Positions 25,044 through 33,817 of a stretch of DNA of 64,000 nucleotides are shown here, in pieces (position 1 is the stretch's first letter; each line of letters opens with the position of its first letter). The position numbers were made by a program, and so were the translations under genes. Source of the DNA: Paraburkholderia edwinii (GTDB taxonomy: Bacteria; Pseudomonadota; Gammaproteobacteria; Burkholderiales; Burkholderiaceae); the NCBI RefSeq assembly GCF_019428685.1, contig NZ_CP080095.1, positions 2,604,001 to 2,668,000 of the forward strand. Reading direction: 5' to 3'. The notes beneath the pieces are model-generated. The model was given only the letters and a program-made list of their open reading frames with translations. It was not told the origin of the DNA and searched no databases.

Positions 25044-25910
25044 ATGAACGACACTCAACAGAAGGGGCAATCGACGCCTGCCCAGCCGCAGGATCAGGTG
25101 CCTGGCCGCACCGAACCGATGCACCCGAAACCGGACCACGGCGAGCAAAGCTATCACGGCTCCGGGCGCCTCGCCGGCAAGGCGGCAATCATTACAGGCG
25201 GCGACAGCGGCATCGGGCGAGCAGTCGCGATCGCGTTCGCGCGCGAGGGCGCCAATGTACTGATCGCCTATCTGAACGAAGACGACGATGCGCGCGAGAC
25301 CGCACGTTGGATCGAGGAGGCGGGCCGCAAGGCGGTGCTCGTGCGCGGCGACATCACGGACAAGATGCATTGCGATGAAATTGTCGAACGTGCGGTGCGC
25401 GAATTCGGCAAGCTCGACGTGCTCGTCAACAATGCCGCCTATCAGATGACCTACCCGTCGATCGAAGCGATCAGCGACGACGAATGGGACCGCACCTTCG
25501 ATACGAACATCAGCGCGATGTTCAGAATCACGCGCGCCGCCGTCAGGCACATGAAGGCCGGAGGCTCGATCATCAACACGGCATCGATCAACGCAGATAA
25601 ACCGAATCCGGGTCTGCTCGCCTACGCGGCCACGAAGGGTGCGATCCAGAATTTCACCGCGGGACTGGCGCAGGCGCTCGCGGAACGCGGCATACGCGTG
25701 AACTGCGTGGCCCCGGGGCCGATCTGGACGCCGCTGATTCCGTCGACCATGCCCGAGGACAAGGTCAAGGAGTTCGGCAAGCAGGTGCCGATGAAACGGC
25801 CGGGGCAGCCGGTCGAAGTCGCGCCGCCGTACGTGATGCTAGCCTCCGACGAAGCAAGTTATATCTCGGGTGCGACCGTGGCGGTCACGGGCGGGGCGCC
25901 GATGCTTTAA
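25044..25910 (+). CDS. Short-chain dehydrogenase, general-stress (YghA/GsP39) type
   Basis: A 288-residue SDR with a 45-residue hydrophilic N-terminal extension characteristic of the YghA/general stress protein 39 group. The cofactor motif is TGGDSGIGRAVA (about residues 51-62), with NNAA at the NNAG position and catalytic Ser/Tyr/Lys in TASINAD and YAATKGA. It ends with SYISGATVAVTGGAPML. NAD(P)H-dependent reduction of a carbonyl is expected; the substrate is unknown. GGAAGCC precedes the ATG. The next gene follows 51 nt later. Confidence 0.92.
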   Translation: MNDTQQKGQSTPAQPQDQVPGRTEPMHPKPDHGEQSYHGSGRLAGKAAIITGGDSGIGRAVAIAFAREGANVLIAYLNEDDDARETARWIEEAGRKAVLVRGDITDKMHCDEIVERAVREFGKLDVLVNNAAYQMTYPSIEAISDDEWDRTFDTNISAMFRITRAAVRHMKAGGSIINTASINADKPNPGLLAYAATKGAIQNFTAGLAQALAERGIRVNCVAPGPIWTPLIPSTMPEDKVKEFGKQVPMKRPGQPVEVAPPYVMLASDEASYISGATVAVTGGAPML

Positions 25911-25961
25911 GTTCGCTGTCCTTCGCGGCTGCACGCCGCACAGATACTGAGGGAGTCAATC

Positions 25962-26225
25962 ATGGAGACGTCAAAGATAGAAGGTACGCTTCAAAAGAGC
26001 GCTGGGTATGTAGAAAAAACGCTCGGCGATGCGCTTGGCGATACCAGCGCACAAGTGAGCGGGAAGGCGAAGGAACTCACCGGTAAGGCGCAGAAGCTGT
26101 ACGGAGACGTAAGGGGCGTAGTGAAGGACTCTACGGCTGAGCGTCCTCTGATGGCTCTCGGGATTGCGGTCGGGATTGGCTTTGTGTTGGGAATGCTGAG
26201 GGCGGCCAACCGGACCGAACGGTAA
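25962..26225 (+). CDS. CsbD/ElaB-like small stress protein with C-terminal membrane segment
   Basis: An 87-residue protein with a CsbD-like amphipathic start (METSKIEGTLQKSAGYVEKT, SGKAKELTGKAQKLYGDVRG) and a hydrophobic C-terminal segment (LMALGIAVGIGFVLGMLRAA) ended by Arg residues. That tail resembles YqjD/ElaB, which anchor to the inner membrane in stationary phase. It follows the SDR gene on the same strand. A long-range role in envelope stress is plausible but unproven. Confidence 0.75.
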   Translation: METSKIEGTLQKSAGYVEKTLGDALGDTSAQVSGKAKELTGKAQKLYGDVRGVVKDSTAERPLMALGIAVGIGFVLGMLRAANRTER

Positions 26226-26466
26226 AACCGGCGCAGCGACGGCAATACCGTGTGTACCGGCCTACGCCAGGCACGGGCCTGGGTGTGAAACACTTGAACA
26301 GTTATGCGAGGGAGGCGGCCGTGACCTCTGGTAGACATGACTGACGAGGTTAAGTCTGGCAAAAAAGGAGCGGAAGCACTTCCCGGCGGTGCGTTGCCGT
26401 AGCCGTCCGCCTCGCGATTCGATACGCGAAGCGGGCGGTGAATGAATCGACTGATGGGCATCTACC

Positions 26467-26781
26467 GTGGACGGGCACTTGATACTCCGGTTGATACTCT
26501 CCGCCTTTACGCTTCTGCTCGCCGGATGCGTCGTAGGCGGGATGCCACCATACACCGGCCGGCATCTGAGTCCGACCGAATGCCGCGACTTGGCCGCGCT
26601 CAAGAGCAACGCGCCTCCCACGTTTGCACAGCACCAAAGCGAACTGGTGGCGCTGCGAAAAGCGGGCTACAACCCGTCACCATGGTATGACGACCCGTAC
26701 TACCCTGATGATCTGCAAGCGGCGCAGCGTCTTGTCGACTATTGGTTCCAGACGGAGTGTCAACTACCGCCGCCCGGCTGA
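26467..26781 (+). CDS. Small lipoprotein, hypothetical
   Basis: A 104-residue protein whose N-terminus ends in the lipobox LLAGC near residue 20. The listed start is GTG at 26467; an in-frame TTG at 26479 would leave a more typical signal (ILRLILSAFTLLLAGC). The mature chain has a conserved-looking core (LSPTECRDLAALKSNAPPT, LVALRKAGYNPSPWYDDPYY) and a terminal Cys. It is convergent with the membrane protein at 26876. No known domain. Confidence 0.6.
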   Translation: MDGHLILRLILSAFTLLLAGCVVGGMPPYTGRHLSPTECRDLAALKSNAPPTFAQHQSELVALRKAGYNPSPWYDDPYYPDDLQAAQRLVDYWFQTECQLPPPG

Positions 26782-26875
26782 ATGGATTGGCAGACAGAAA
26801 ACGGGCGACGCCTTCGGCGGCCTGTTTTCAGGGTGACCGTCTTCGCGTCCATGCACGGCAGACATAGCGCCCTGG

Positions 26876-27595
26876 CTAGCGCACCGGTCGCGGCCGAACA
26901 TCATCCGGCCCGTCGTTGGACCTCCCCCCTGTCGCGGACGTCGATCGGGCGGCGCCGCTTTCGATCGTCGGCTGATGCCGGAACCCGAGGCCTCCCGCGC
27001 CGAGCGCTATGATGGCGCCAACGAAAAGGGCGGCCACGGAGAACCAGCTCGCGCGGGCCACAGCGCGTGCCGCGGTGTCTGCCGCCTGTCGCGCGTCAGC
27101 TTCTGCTTGCGGACTGGATGCCGCAGCGGTGGCGGACGCGATAGTGCTTCGCGCCTGTTGCGTCAGGGAAGCTATTGCGTCATTTCCTGCGTTGGACTGG
27201 GTCGCGGCGGCGCCTGCTGTGGCACCGGCCGACGCCACGTTGCCGGCGACGCTGACTGCGCCCCCAATCAGTGTTGCCATCTCGAAGACGACAAAGAGAA
27301 TCATGACCGCCCATGCCAGGAGGCCATGCAGCCAACCAAGTACCGGCGCGCAACGACCCGCAAAATAGGCTCCGCCAAATACCGATGCAACGGTTGTCAC
27401 AATGAGCCAGACGCCGGACCCGAAGCCGAATCCCCGCGTAGGGTTCGGCTCGGACAAAGGACTGAGCAGCGATGCACCGATGGCCGTACCAAGGACGCTC
27501 ATCACCAGATAAATCACGAGCGAGATAACGACGCCCGTAAACACCGCGCCCCAGGAAACGCGCGGCAGTCCATCTTGTGTTGCTAATAGTCGCAT
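26876..27595 (-). CDS. Hypothetical membrane protein with Ala-rich central helix
   Basis: A 239-residue protein. Three or four membrane segments occupy the first 120 residues (WGAVFTGVVISLVIYLVMSV, GVWLIVTTVASVFGGAYFAG, LLAWAVMILFVVFEMATLIG). An Ala/Ser/Gln-rich extramembrane stretch follows, then one more segment (WFSVAALFVGAIIALGAGGL) and a hydrophilic tail. The ATG at 27595 has GGAG 7 nt upstream. Similar small membrane proteins are common in Burkholderiaceae; the role is unknown. Confidence 0.75.
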   Translation of the reverse strand: MRLLATQDGLPRVSWGAVFTGVVISLVIYLVMSVLGTAIGASLLSPLSEPNPTRGFGFGSGVWLIVTTVASVFGGAYFAGRCAPVLGWLHGLLAWAVMILFVVFEMATLIGGAVSVAGNVASAGATAGAAATQSNAGNDAIASLTQQARSTIASATAAASSPQAEADARQAADTAARAVARASWFSVAALFVGAIIALGAGGLGFRHQPTIESGAARSTSATGGRSNDGPDDVRPRPVR

Positions 27596-27960
27596 GATCA
27601 GTCTCCAGATTTTGCGATATCAAGAAATCGCCGGGAAGTCCGACGACCACGAGCCCGCAAACGACATTCCACAAGTTGCGCGCTTCTACGGGCAGCAATG
27701 GGCGTCGACTGGCAATACGTCGGCAGCGATTTTGCACGGTAGATTCCGATCAAGGCACAACCGCCGAACGCTCACGAATCTGCTTGGCCGTCGGATGCAT
27801 GCATGCGTGCGTCGCTCGTCGGGCGGTGCGCCATCGTGTGAGACGCCGGCCCTGAGACGGTCTACATCGGGAACGCGAGATGCGCCGGATGGGCGATGAG
27901 TCGTGGTCCCGCTACACGTTTGCCCGCAGCGATGCGAGCTTGCCACCATCCGGAGCTGAT
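27596..27960. other. Intergenic, no feature seen
   Basis: A 365-nt gap between divergent genes. No coding frame has both a ribosome site and protein-like composition. Confidence 0.45.
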
Positions 27961-28668
27961 ATGACCGACACTCGAACCGTCGACATCTACCGCTACGACC
28001 CCGACGCGGACGAGCGCCCGCGCGTACAGCGATATGAACTGGATCTCGGCCACGACGAGCGCATGCTGCTCGATGTGCTGGGAAGACTCAAGGCGATGGA
28101 TGAGACGCTCGCGTTTCGACGCTCATGCCGTGAGGGCATTTGCGGCTCGGATGCAATGAATATCAACGGGAAGAACGGGTTGGCCTGTCTTGCCAATATG
28201 AAGGAGCTACCGAAACAGATCGTACTGCGGCCACTGCCGGGTTTGCCCGTGATCCGCGACCTGATCGTCGACATGACACCATTCTTCAAGCAATACCATT
28301 CGATCAGGCCGTGGCTCGTCAACGATGATCCGCCGCCTGACCGGGAGCGCTTGCAGTTTCCGGACGAACGGGACCAGCTGGATGGCCTCTATGAGTGCAT
28401 TCTGTGTGCGTGCTGCTCGTCGTCGTGTCCTTCGTTCTGGTGGAACCCGGACCGCTTCGTAGGCCCCGCCGGCCTGTTGCAGGCATACCGTTTCATAGCG
28501 GACTCTCGCGACCAGAATACGGCCGCCAGACTGACGGATCTGGAAGACGCGTATCGGCTCTTTCGCTGTCGAACAATCATGAACTGCGTCGATGTCTGCC
28601 CCAAGGGGCTGAATCCGGCGCGCGCGATCGGCGAAATTCGGTCAATGCTGACCCGCCGAGCAGTATGA
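27961..28668 (+). CDS. sdhB: Succinate dehydrogenase iron-sulfur subunit-like protein, orphan
   Basis: A 235-residue protein matching SdhB along its length. The [2Fe-2S] motif is CREGICGSDAMNINGKNGLAC. The two cluster-binding motifs of the C-terminal domain are CILCACCSSSCP and CRTIMNCVDVCPKGL. In complex II it passes electrons from the flavoprotein to quinone. The start at 27961 has GGAG 7 nt upstream. No sdhC, sdhD or sdhA is near, unlike the normal operon, so this is a second or relocated copy. Whether it joins complex II or another oxidoreductase cannot be decided here. Confidence 0.88.
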   Translation: MTDTRTVDIYRYDPDADERPRVQRYELDLGHDERMLLDVLGRLKAMDETLAFRRSCREGICGSDAMNINGKNGLACLANMKELPKQIVLRPLPGLPVIRDLIVDMTPFFKQYHSIRPWLVNDDPPPDRERLQFPDERDQLDGLYECILCACCSSSCPSFWWNPDRFVGPAGLLQAYRFIADSRDQNTAARLTDLEDAYRLFRCRTIMNCVDVCPKGLNPARAIGEIRSMLTRRAV

Positions 28669-28821
28669 AAGCAGGAGTTCCGGCGCAGCATTGCCATGCC
28701 GGTGTGCGTGGATGACGGTCGCGTCGCTGGCGTCCCGATCTGCAGCAATGAACGGTCGTTGCCCGGCTAGAGCGGCGCAGAGCCCCGTGGCACATTGAAA
28801 CAGGGCAGAAATCATTGTCGT

Positions 28822-29025
28822 TTAGAAACCCACGCCTACGCCGACTCCGCCTCCGACGCTCCCTCCGCCAAAGCTGCTTCCACCCACGCCCACACCTATC
28901 GCAGTACGGGGCGCGTAATAGCCGGGACCATATCCGTAGTACGGATCGCCGTAACCATTTGGCTGCACAGCAACACAGCCGGCAACGGCTGCTGCCAAGG
29001 TGAGGATACCGAAAAGCCTCATCAT
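28822..29025 (-). CDS. Small lipoprotein with glycine-rich tail, copy 2
   Basis: A 67-residue near-twin of the product of 10933-11133. It has the signal MMRLFGILTLAAAVAGC with lipobox AVAGC, Tyr/Gly repeats (YGDPYYGYGPGYYAP), and a tail ending GGGVGVGVGF. Two adjacent ATG codons (29025, 29022) can serve; AGAGG lies upstream. Membrane anchoring is expected; no function is known. Confidence 0.75.
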   Translation of the reverse strand: MMRLFGILTLAAAVAGCVAVQPNGYGDPYYGYGPGYYAPRTAIGVGVGGSSFGGGSVGGGVGVGVGF

Positions 29026-29334
29026 GATCAGCCTCTCTGCAGCCCTATGAATTGCGGCTGCGCATGAACATGATGCACCGGAATCAGCAGGGTGACATCC
29101 AGCAGTGACGCGTTCGCACAGATTCGAACGGGGCGGTGGCACCGCCGGGGGAAGATGACCGGCGATGCGTAGCGGCGATGCACGAGGCCTTCGAAATTTG
29201 AGGCACAGCGGTTGCGTGAGTAAGCCTGACGCACGGGAATGCCTCATGTGGAAGGATCTGTCGCGGAGGGATTGTTCGAATCATTCGATTGCTGGCTGAA
29301 TTTCGCGATGCTGAGACGCGATGAGGAGACTAGC

Positions 29335-29604
29335 GTGGTACGACGGAAAATTAAAGGCGCGCGTAACGGCAAGATGTACGCGGAGTCGCCCGACGACTAC
29401 GCGGTGTATCTGACGGCATCGCGTACTGCAGGCGGCCAGTTCTTCGGCAGGTTGGAGGTTGTGCGCAAGACGGATGGCAAAACCATCTACCCGTATGATG
29501 GCGCGCTGGAAATCGGGCCGTTTGCCACCGTCGAGGAGGCACGTCGAAGCGCTACAAACCTGGGCGGGATGGTCATTGACGCTGACCTGAAACATCCCGA
29601 ATAG
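29335..29604 (+). CDS. Small hypothetical protein (DUF6723-like)
   Basis: An 89-residue protein. The GTG start at 29335 has GAGGAG about 8 nt upstream; longer frames lack this. It shows DYAVYLTASRTAGGQFFGRL, then EVVRKTDGKTIYPYDGALEI, GPFATVEEARRSA and an Asp-rich end. The pattern resembles a Burkholderiaceae family I recall as DUF6723; I am not certain. It appears to be a small alpha/beta protein of unknown function. Confidence 0.6.
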   Translation: MVRRKIKGARNGKMYAESPDDYAVYLTASRTAGGQFFGRLEVVRKTDGKTIYPYDGALEIGPFATVEEARRSATNLGGMVIDADLKHPE

Positions 29605-29719
29605 TTATCAAAGCCTGTCACTGATCCAGGCTCGCGCGAGGTATCGAAAGCGGGGGATTGTCGACCGTCGCACGGCGCCCATCACGGCTTGCCACATGTC
29701 TGTGTGGCGTCGGGCCGGC

Positions 29720-29941
29720 TTATTCGTTGCCAATTGCCTTGGAAACGGCAGCAGGGCTATCGAGCGGCTCATCCGCCAAGGCCGCCAGCGCCTCCATCAC
29801 CTCTTCGTCGGCACCATTTTCCTTTGCAGTTTTGAGCAGGCTCTCTTTGGTGGCCGGATAGGCCGCTCCTTTAAGCGCTTTTTGCACATCGATAAATTTT
29901 CTGATCTGCGGATTCTTCGCATTCGATTGATCGGATGCCAT
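29720..29941 (-). CDS. DUF2795 protein
   Basis: A 73-residue protein with the DUF2795 pattern: a predicted N-terminal helix (IRKFIDVQKALKGAAYPATK), then SLLKTAKENGADEEVMEAL and a short tail. The fold is a small helical bundle of unknown function, often found beside stress genes in Burkholderia and actinobacteria. The ATG at 29941 has GGAGGAC upstream. Confidence 0.75.
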   Translation of the reverse strand: MASDQSNAKNPQIRKFIDVQKALKGAAYPATKESLLKTAKENGADEEVMEALAALADEPLDSPAAVSKAIGNE

Positions 29942-30142
29942 AGCAGTCCTCCAGTGGATATGGATTTATCTGCTGGCGCATCGGGCGTGCCACGTCCTGC
30001 GCAACCCCGCCAAGGCACGGGTGTAGGAAGAGGCTCACGCTTCGGCCTTTCCTGCAAACACAAAGGGGCACGTCAATTGCAGCGTCACCTGTGTGCGATG
30101 GCGCTTCGTCTAGCCGACTCAATCACGATTCAGGGGGCAAGC

Positions 30143-30757
30143 ATGGCTGCACGCAAACCGGCATCGAAATCTGCTTCCGCCGCACGACCGCCAAAAGGCG
30201 GTGCCGAACGCACCTCAGGACGCTTGGCGCGCAAGGCGTCCAATCTCAGCGATGACGCAAATAGCAAATCGACCGTGAGCGTTTGCGATTGCGTTTGCAC
30301 CGCGCTGATCAACCTTTACGACCAGAGCGCGTTGTCGTCGGCAGCGCTCGGTTCGATTCTCGAAGCGTTCGAGCCGTTAGGTCTTCCGTGGCACAGCGCA
30401 CAGGCGCAACGGCGTTCGAAGGACGGCTCGAGCTTGCGGGACGTGATAGCACCTTTTGCGAAACAGGTGCGGGAACGATCGAAGCGAAGCGCGGAGGCTG
30501 TCGAACGGTTACTGGCCGTGTACGAAGTGCCCGCGGCGCTTCCCGATCACCCCGCGTCAGGTCGCTCCCGCAAGAGGCGTTCGGCTCGCGCGGCGACCGA
30601 GCGCGGCGATGAAGACACGGTTGATCAGTTATCCGCTTTTGCATCACACACTTCGGCCCGCGCAAGGGCAGGTGTCGCCACGCAAAAAACGGAGCGGAAA
30701 AAATCGGGCGGGCTTGCGCCGTTCTTGCGAGCGCTTCCGCCGCGCCGCGCGCAGTGA
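30143..30757 (+). CDS. Hypothetical basic protein
   Basis: A 204-residue protein I do not recognise. The first 50 residues are Lys/Ala/Ser-rich (AARKPASKSASAARPPKGGA). The middle has a more ordered part with a CDCVC motif and LINLYDQSALSSAALGSILE, then helices rich in Arg/Glu. The C-terminus is again basic. It could bind nucleic acid, on charge alone. The ribosome site before the ATG at 30143 (GGGGGC) is weak, so expression is less sure. Confidence 0.45.
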   Translation: MAARKPASKSASAARPPKGGAERTSGRLARKASNLSDDANSKSTVSVCDCVCTALINLYDQSALSSAALGSILEAFEPLGLPWHSAQAQRRSKDGSSLRDVIAPFAKQVRERSKRSAEAVERLLAVYEVPAALPDHPASGRSRKRRSARAATERGDEDTVDQLSAFASHTSARARAGVATQKTERKKSGGLAPFLRALPPRRAQ

Positions 30758-30784
30758 CGCTTTGATCGGACCGCGTCGGGCGAG

Positions 30785-31393
30785 TCAACCAGCAGATTTC
30801 CCGGTCTTGTCGGGCGCCGTTGGATAGGGGCGCAGCGCCTCCGGCGTGCGCATGTCACGTGGCATCTGAAAATCGGCCAGCGCTACGCCGCGCATCGCGT
30901 CTGGCGCTTGTGGAAAGCCGCTGCGCGTCGAGTAGTCGCGTAACGGACGCACTACGGAGTTGTGCCGGCCCGTTCTCGATGACGCGGTAACACCTGCCGC
31001 ATAGATGTCCAGCGCGCCGACGCCGACCAACGCAGTGCCGACGGCTAATACGCGGCGGCCCGCTCGCGCGCTGCCGGTTTTCGCCGCAGCTGTAGCACTG
31101 CCAATATCGAGCAGGTCGCCTGCCACACGAGCCCATAAGAATCGTTGCGGCTGCCGCGAGGTGAGAATGCCGATGCCGCACACAATTTCGCGCAGCCCGT
31201 ACAGCCGCACGGTGGTCGGGCGCGCATCGATTCCCGCCGTACGCGACAGCGCGCGCGGCGCGCACAGTTCGGCAATGCCGAGCGCAATGCTGAGCCAGCC
31301 AAGCTGGCGTGCGACGCGTGGTAAGGCGACGGCATCGTGGGGGAGGGACACTACGGCGGCATTGCGCGGCACGTCAGAGGAGTTATCGCTCAT
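30785..31393 (-). CDS. Hypothetical membrane protein
   Basis: A 202-residue protein with hydrophobic segments near residues 30-50 (LGWLSIALGIAELCAPRALS), 65-85 (LYGLREIVCGIGILT), 90-105 and 115-135 (VLAVGTALVGVGALDIYAAG). The last 60 residues are hydrophilic and Pro/Arg-rich. The segment order resembles membrane proteins often annotated as cyclase/dehydrase-associated in this group; that is memory, not search. It is convergent with the basic protein gene. Confidence 0.65.
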   Translation of the reverse strand: MSDNSSDVPRNAAVVSLPHDAVALPRVARQLGWLSIALGIAELCAPRALSRTAGIDARPTTVRLYGLREIVCGIGILTSRQPQRFLWARVAGDLLDIGSATAAAKTGSARAGRRVLAVGTALVGVGALDIYAAGVTASSRTGRHNSVVRPLRDYSTRSGFPQAPDAMRGVALADFQMPRDMRTPEALRPYPTAPDKTGKSAG

Positions 31394-32386
31394 GGGTTTG
31401 CTCCGTCGAAATATCTCGCGTATTCCGCATTACCTGTGCTTTACGCCTGAAACGCCCCAGTGGGATTCGCGCTAGCGTTTTGCACATGCGCCTATGGAAA
31501 TTTCAGTTCCCTCATGGGTAGCTGCGACTGCCAGTATCATCTCCCATGTGCAGTCAGTCCTCGCATCCTGTGTGCCCGTACCGGCGGTCAGCGAAACATA
31601 GGCCGTTAGGTCTCCTGTTTCAGGTGTCGCCGCTGGTGGCGTTGGACTGTCCCATGCGCATTGACATACACCACAGCTCAGGCCTTCCTGGCGGCCGCTC
31701 GCGCCATCGACCTTCTTTGGCAACTCGCCGATGCGTGTGCCCTCGTCGATCCGCACCTGTTCAATGCCGACCTGCCGCTCGTCGCCGACGCAGCTCGTCG
31801 TTCTCCTGCGGACCGCGGGCATCACCGCTCCGTTTCACGCAAAGTGCGAACCTGCGGCGCCAGCCTCCCGTCAACCGCTTGCGAAAATGCGCAGGGGGCA
31901 GGTGCTTCGGCGCGGCTCCGATTGGAAAGGAAGAGATCGACCGTCCGCAGACAGTAGCGCTCACGTCCGAAACGGACGCAATACGTACAAGCCGCGCCAG
32001 TTAAACATGGCATAGCCTGCTCATGTCCGATTCATCGGCGCAAACACCGTTCATGAACACCTCGGGTCTGGCCCATGTTCCGATTTAGGAATAAAGGGTT
32101 TCGCCGTCAGTATTTCAGTGGAGGCGAACAGTTGCGTCGGTCATAATCCGCGGCGCCGAGCGCTGCTACAAAACTTCAAAGGGGTGTGGATGGACAAGTG
32201 CGCCAAGACGCTTTCGCCAACGCGCCTGAAAGCGGACACGTCGCGGAAATAGCGCACTGATCGAACAAGGACGCTCGTTCACAATTGCGACCTACGTGCG
32301 CATCGTTGGCAGCTTGCATCGCATGCGTGGCCGGCCTGCGCGTAGGTTCAGATCGACGTAAGTGCGACCCGGATACCGGAGGGGAC
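31394..32386. other. Long intergenic stretch, unresolved
   Basis: Nearly 1 kb without a gene I can support. Several short frames on both strands have coding-like GC3 but no ribosome site and no family resemblance. It may be decayed coding DNA. No repeat from elsewhere in the window was recognised here. Confidence 0.4.
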
Positions 32387-32617
32387 GTGCTGTTTTATCA
32401 CCATGGGGTGGCGATCCAACCATCTGTGACGAAGACTGGCCACACCTTTGTCGCGCGTGTTTCCATTCTCGAGGAAGATGGGGAAGCCACTTCGCTGGGC
32501 AATCTGGGATATTTTGCGAACCGGCAGTCGGCATTTGCTTTCGCTGTGCGCTGCGGAACCGCCTTCGTGGACGACGAGCCAATGCCCGCACCGCCGTGCA
32601 AGCTGAGACACACCTGA
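32387..32617 (+). CDS. Small hypothetical protein
   Basis: A 76-residue protein from a GTG at 32387, chosen for the GGAGGGG ribosome site just upstream. It has alternating strand-like pieces (VLFYHHGVAIQPSVTKTGHT, FVARVSILEEDG) followed by NRQSAFAFAVRCGTAFVDDE, an Ala-rich helix. This layout recalls the YRG...FPERxDF proteins at 5070 and 20368, without clear identity. Function unknown. Confidence 0.5.
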   Translation: MLFYHHGVAIQPSVTKTGHTFVARVSILEEDGEATSLGNLGYFANRQSAFAFAVRCGTAFVDDEPMPAPPCKLRHT

Positions 32618-32724
32618 CAGAACGGGCTCCAGCGCAACGCGGACCAGCACCGGGCAGGGAAGCGTGAGCGTTGTGCCCGCTTTCCGCAGCAGTGGTCCGT
32701 AATGGATGGTCGTCCATAGCAGTC

Positions 32725-32955
32725 TCAGACATCAAGTCGCTCCACCGTCACGGCTCCCGCCACTTCAGCTTCGACCAGTTGCCGGCAAAACAGGTTGACC
32801 GGGCGCGCATCGTCGCTAACGACGTAAAGCACGATCATGTTCCCGCGCCGCACCGTCTGCGCCACCGATTCCATTTCGGGATGTTGACGAAAAGTGTCCT
32901 GCAATGCGGCGAGCGTCGCCGTAGGGGAAAGTCGGATATGAAGCCGGGTGAACAT
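32725..32955 (-). CDS. Small hypothetical protein
   Basis: A 76-residue protein. The ATG at 32955 follows GGGAGGCGCAG, a good ribosome site, and is preferred to one five codons earlier. It shows FTRLHIRLSPTATLAALQDT, then VAQTVRRGNMIVLYVVSDDA, a beta-alpha-beta type pattern. It is 39 nt ahead of nothing on its strand and lies downstream of the DUF4142 gene region. I recognise no family. Confidence 0.5.
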   Translation of the reverse strand: MFTRLHIRLSPTATLAALQDTFRQHPEMESVAQTVRRGNMIVLYVVSDDARPVNLFCRQLVEAEVAGAVTVERLDV

Positions 32956-32994
32956 CTGCGCCTCCCGCATGGCGCCCTGTAGCGGCTCGACTCG

Positions 32995-33564
32995 CTACTC
33001 GGCTACGCCTTTCTTGCGCGCCAGTTCCTGTGCCATCTGGTAGTGGTGTTTGATGGTTGGCAGGGCCTTGCGGGCCGCCTGCCGGATCGGGGCGACCTGA
33101 CCGCCGCTCGCTTCGCGCTCGAAAGCGGCGATCGCTTCCCGGTGGCCCTGCAGCCCGACCGTGGCGATGTACGCGTCATCGAACTGCTTTCCCTTCAACG
33201 GCTGCAGGCTTTCCAGTACCGCGCGGTCCGGACCGCTCTCCGGGACCTTGAAACTGGCCGGCAAGGCTGCCTTGAGCTCACTCGCGAGCCGCTTATGGTC
33301 TTTAATCATCTCTCGCGCGAAGGCCTTGACGTCGTCGTCCTGACTGTTGCTCATGGCCAGTTTTCCCGCAGCGATCTCCGTCGCCGACGACATGTCGGCC
33401 ACTCGCACAAAACCACGGTCGGTTTCTGGCGAGGCAGTGTCGGCTGTGGTTTGCCCCTGTGGGCCTTGGGCAGTTGCTGCCGGGTTTTGCGCGGGCACCG
33501 CGGTCGCAAGCATGCCAGCGCCAGCAACAAAGACAGCACATAGCGAAGTGCGTAACGTCGACAT
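32995..33564 (-). CDS. DUF4142 exported ferritin-like protein
   Basis: A 189-residue protein with a Sec signal (TSLCAVFVAGAGMLATAVPA). The DUF4142 helical domain then runs from about residue 50: FVRVADMSSATEIAAGKLAM, DDVKAFAREMIKDHKRLASE, QFDDAYIATVGLQGHREAIA, and a final helix with LPTIKHHYQMAQELA. His and Glu residues lie on facing helices but no metal role is proven. Location is the periplasm. It is divergent from the second Mn-catalase, in keeping with a stress theme. Confidence 0.85.
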   Translation of the reverse strand: MSTLRTSLCAVFVAGAGMLATAVPAQNPAATAQGPQGQTTADTASPETDRGFVRVADMSSATEIAAGKLAMSNSQDDDVKAFAREMIKDHKRLASELKAALPASFKVPESGPDRAVLESLQPLKGKQFDDAYIATVGLQGHREAIAAFEREASGGQVAPIRQAARKALPTIKHHYQMAQELARKKGVAE

Positions 33565-33817
33565 GGTGCTTCTCCCAATGAGGAACAGTCGCTCGCGTGG
33601 ACAAAGAGACGGCCCGTTGCGCCGGGCCGGGCGCGCACGCTAGGACGCGCAAAACACCGCTGCTCCAGACGGAGCCCAACCGGAGCAGCCGGAGGTCAAC
33701 TGTCCTCAGCATGCCTCGTGCCGACCTTAAAGCGACTACCTTCCGTCCGTTCCTGCATCTTCAGGGGCGTAGGCACACCCCATGCGCAATCGTGAGAGCC
33801 CAACCAAGGAGGCTCTC

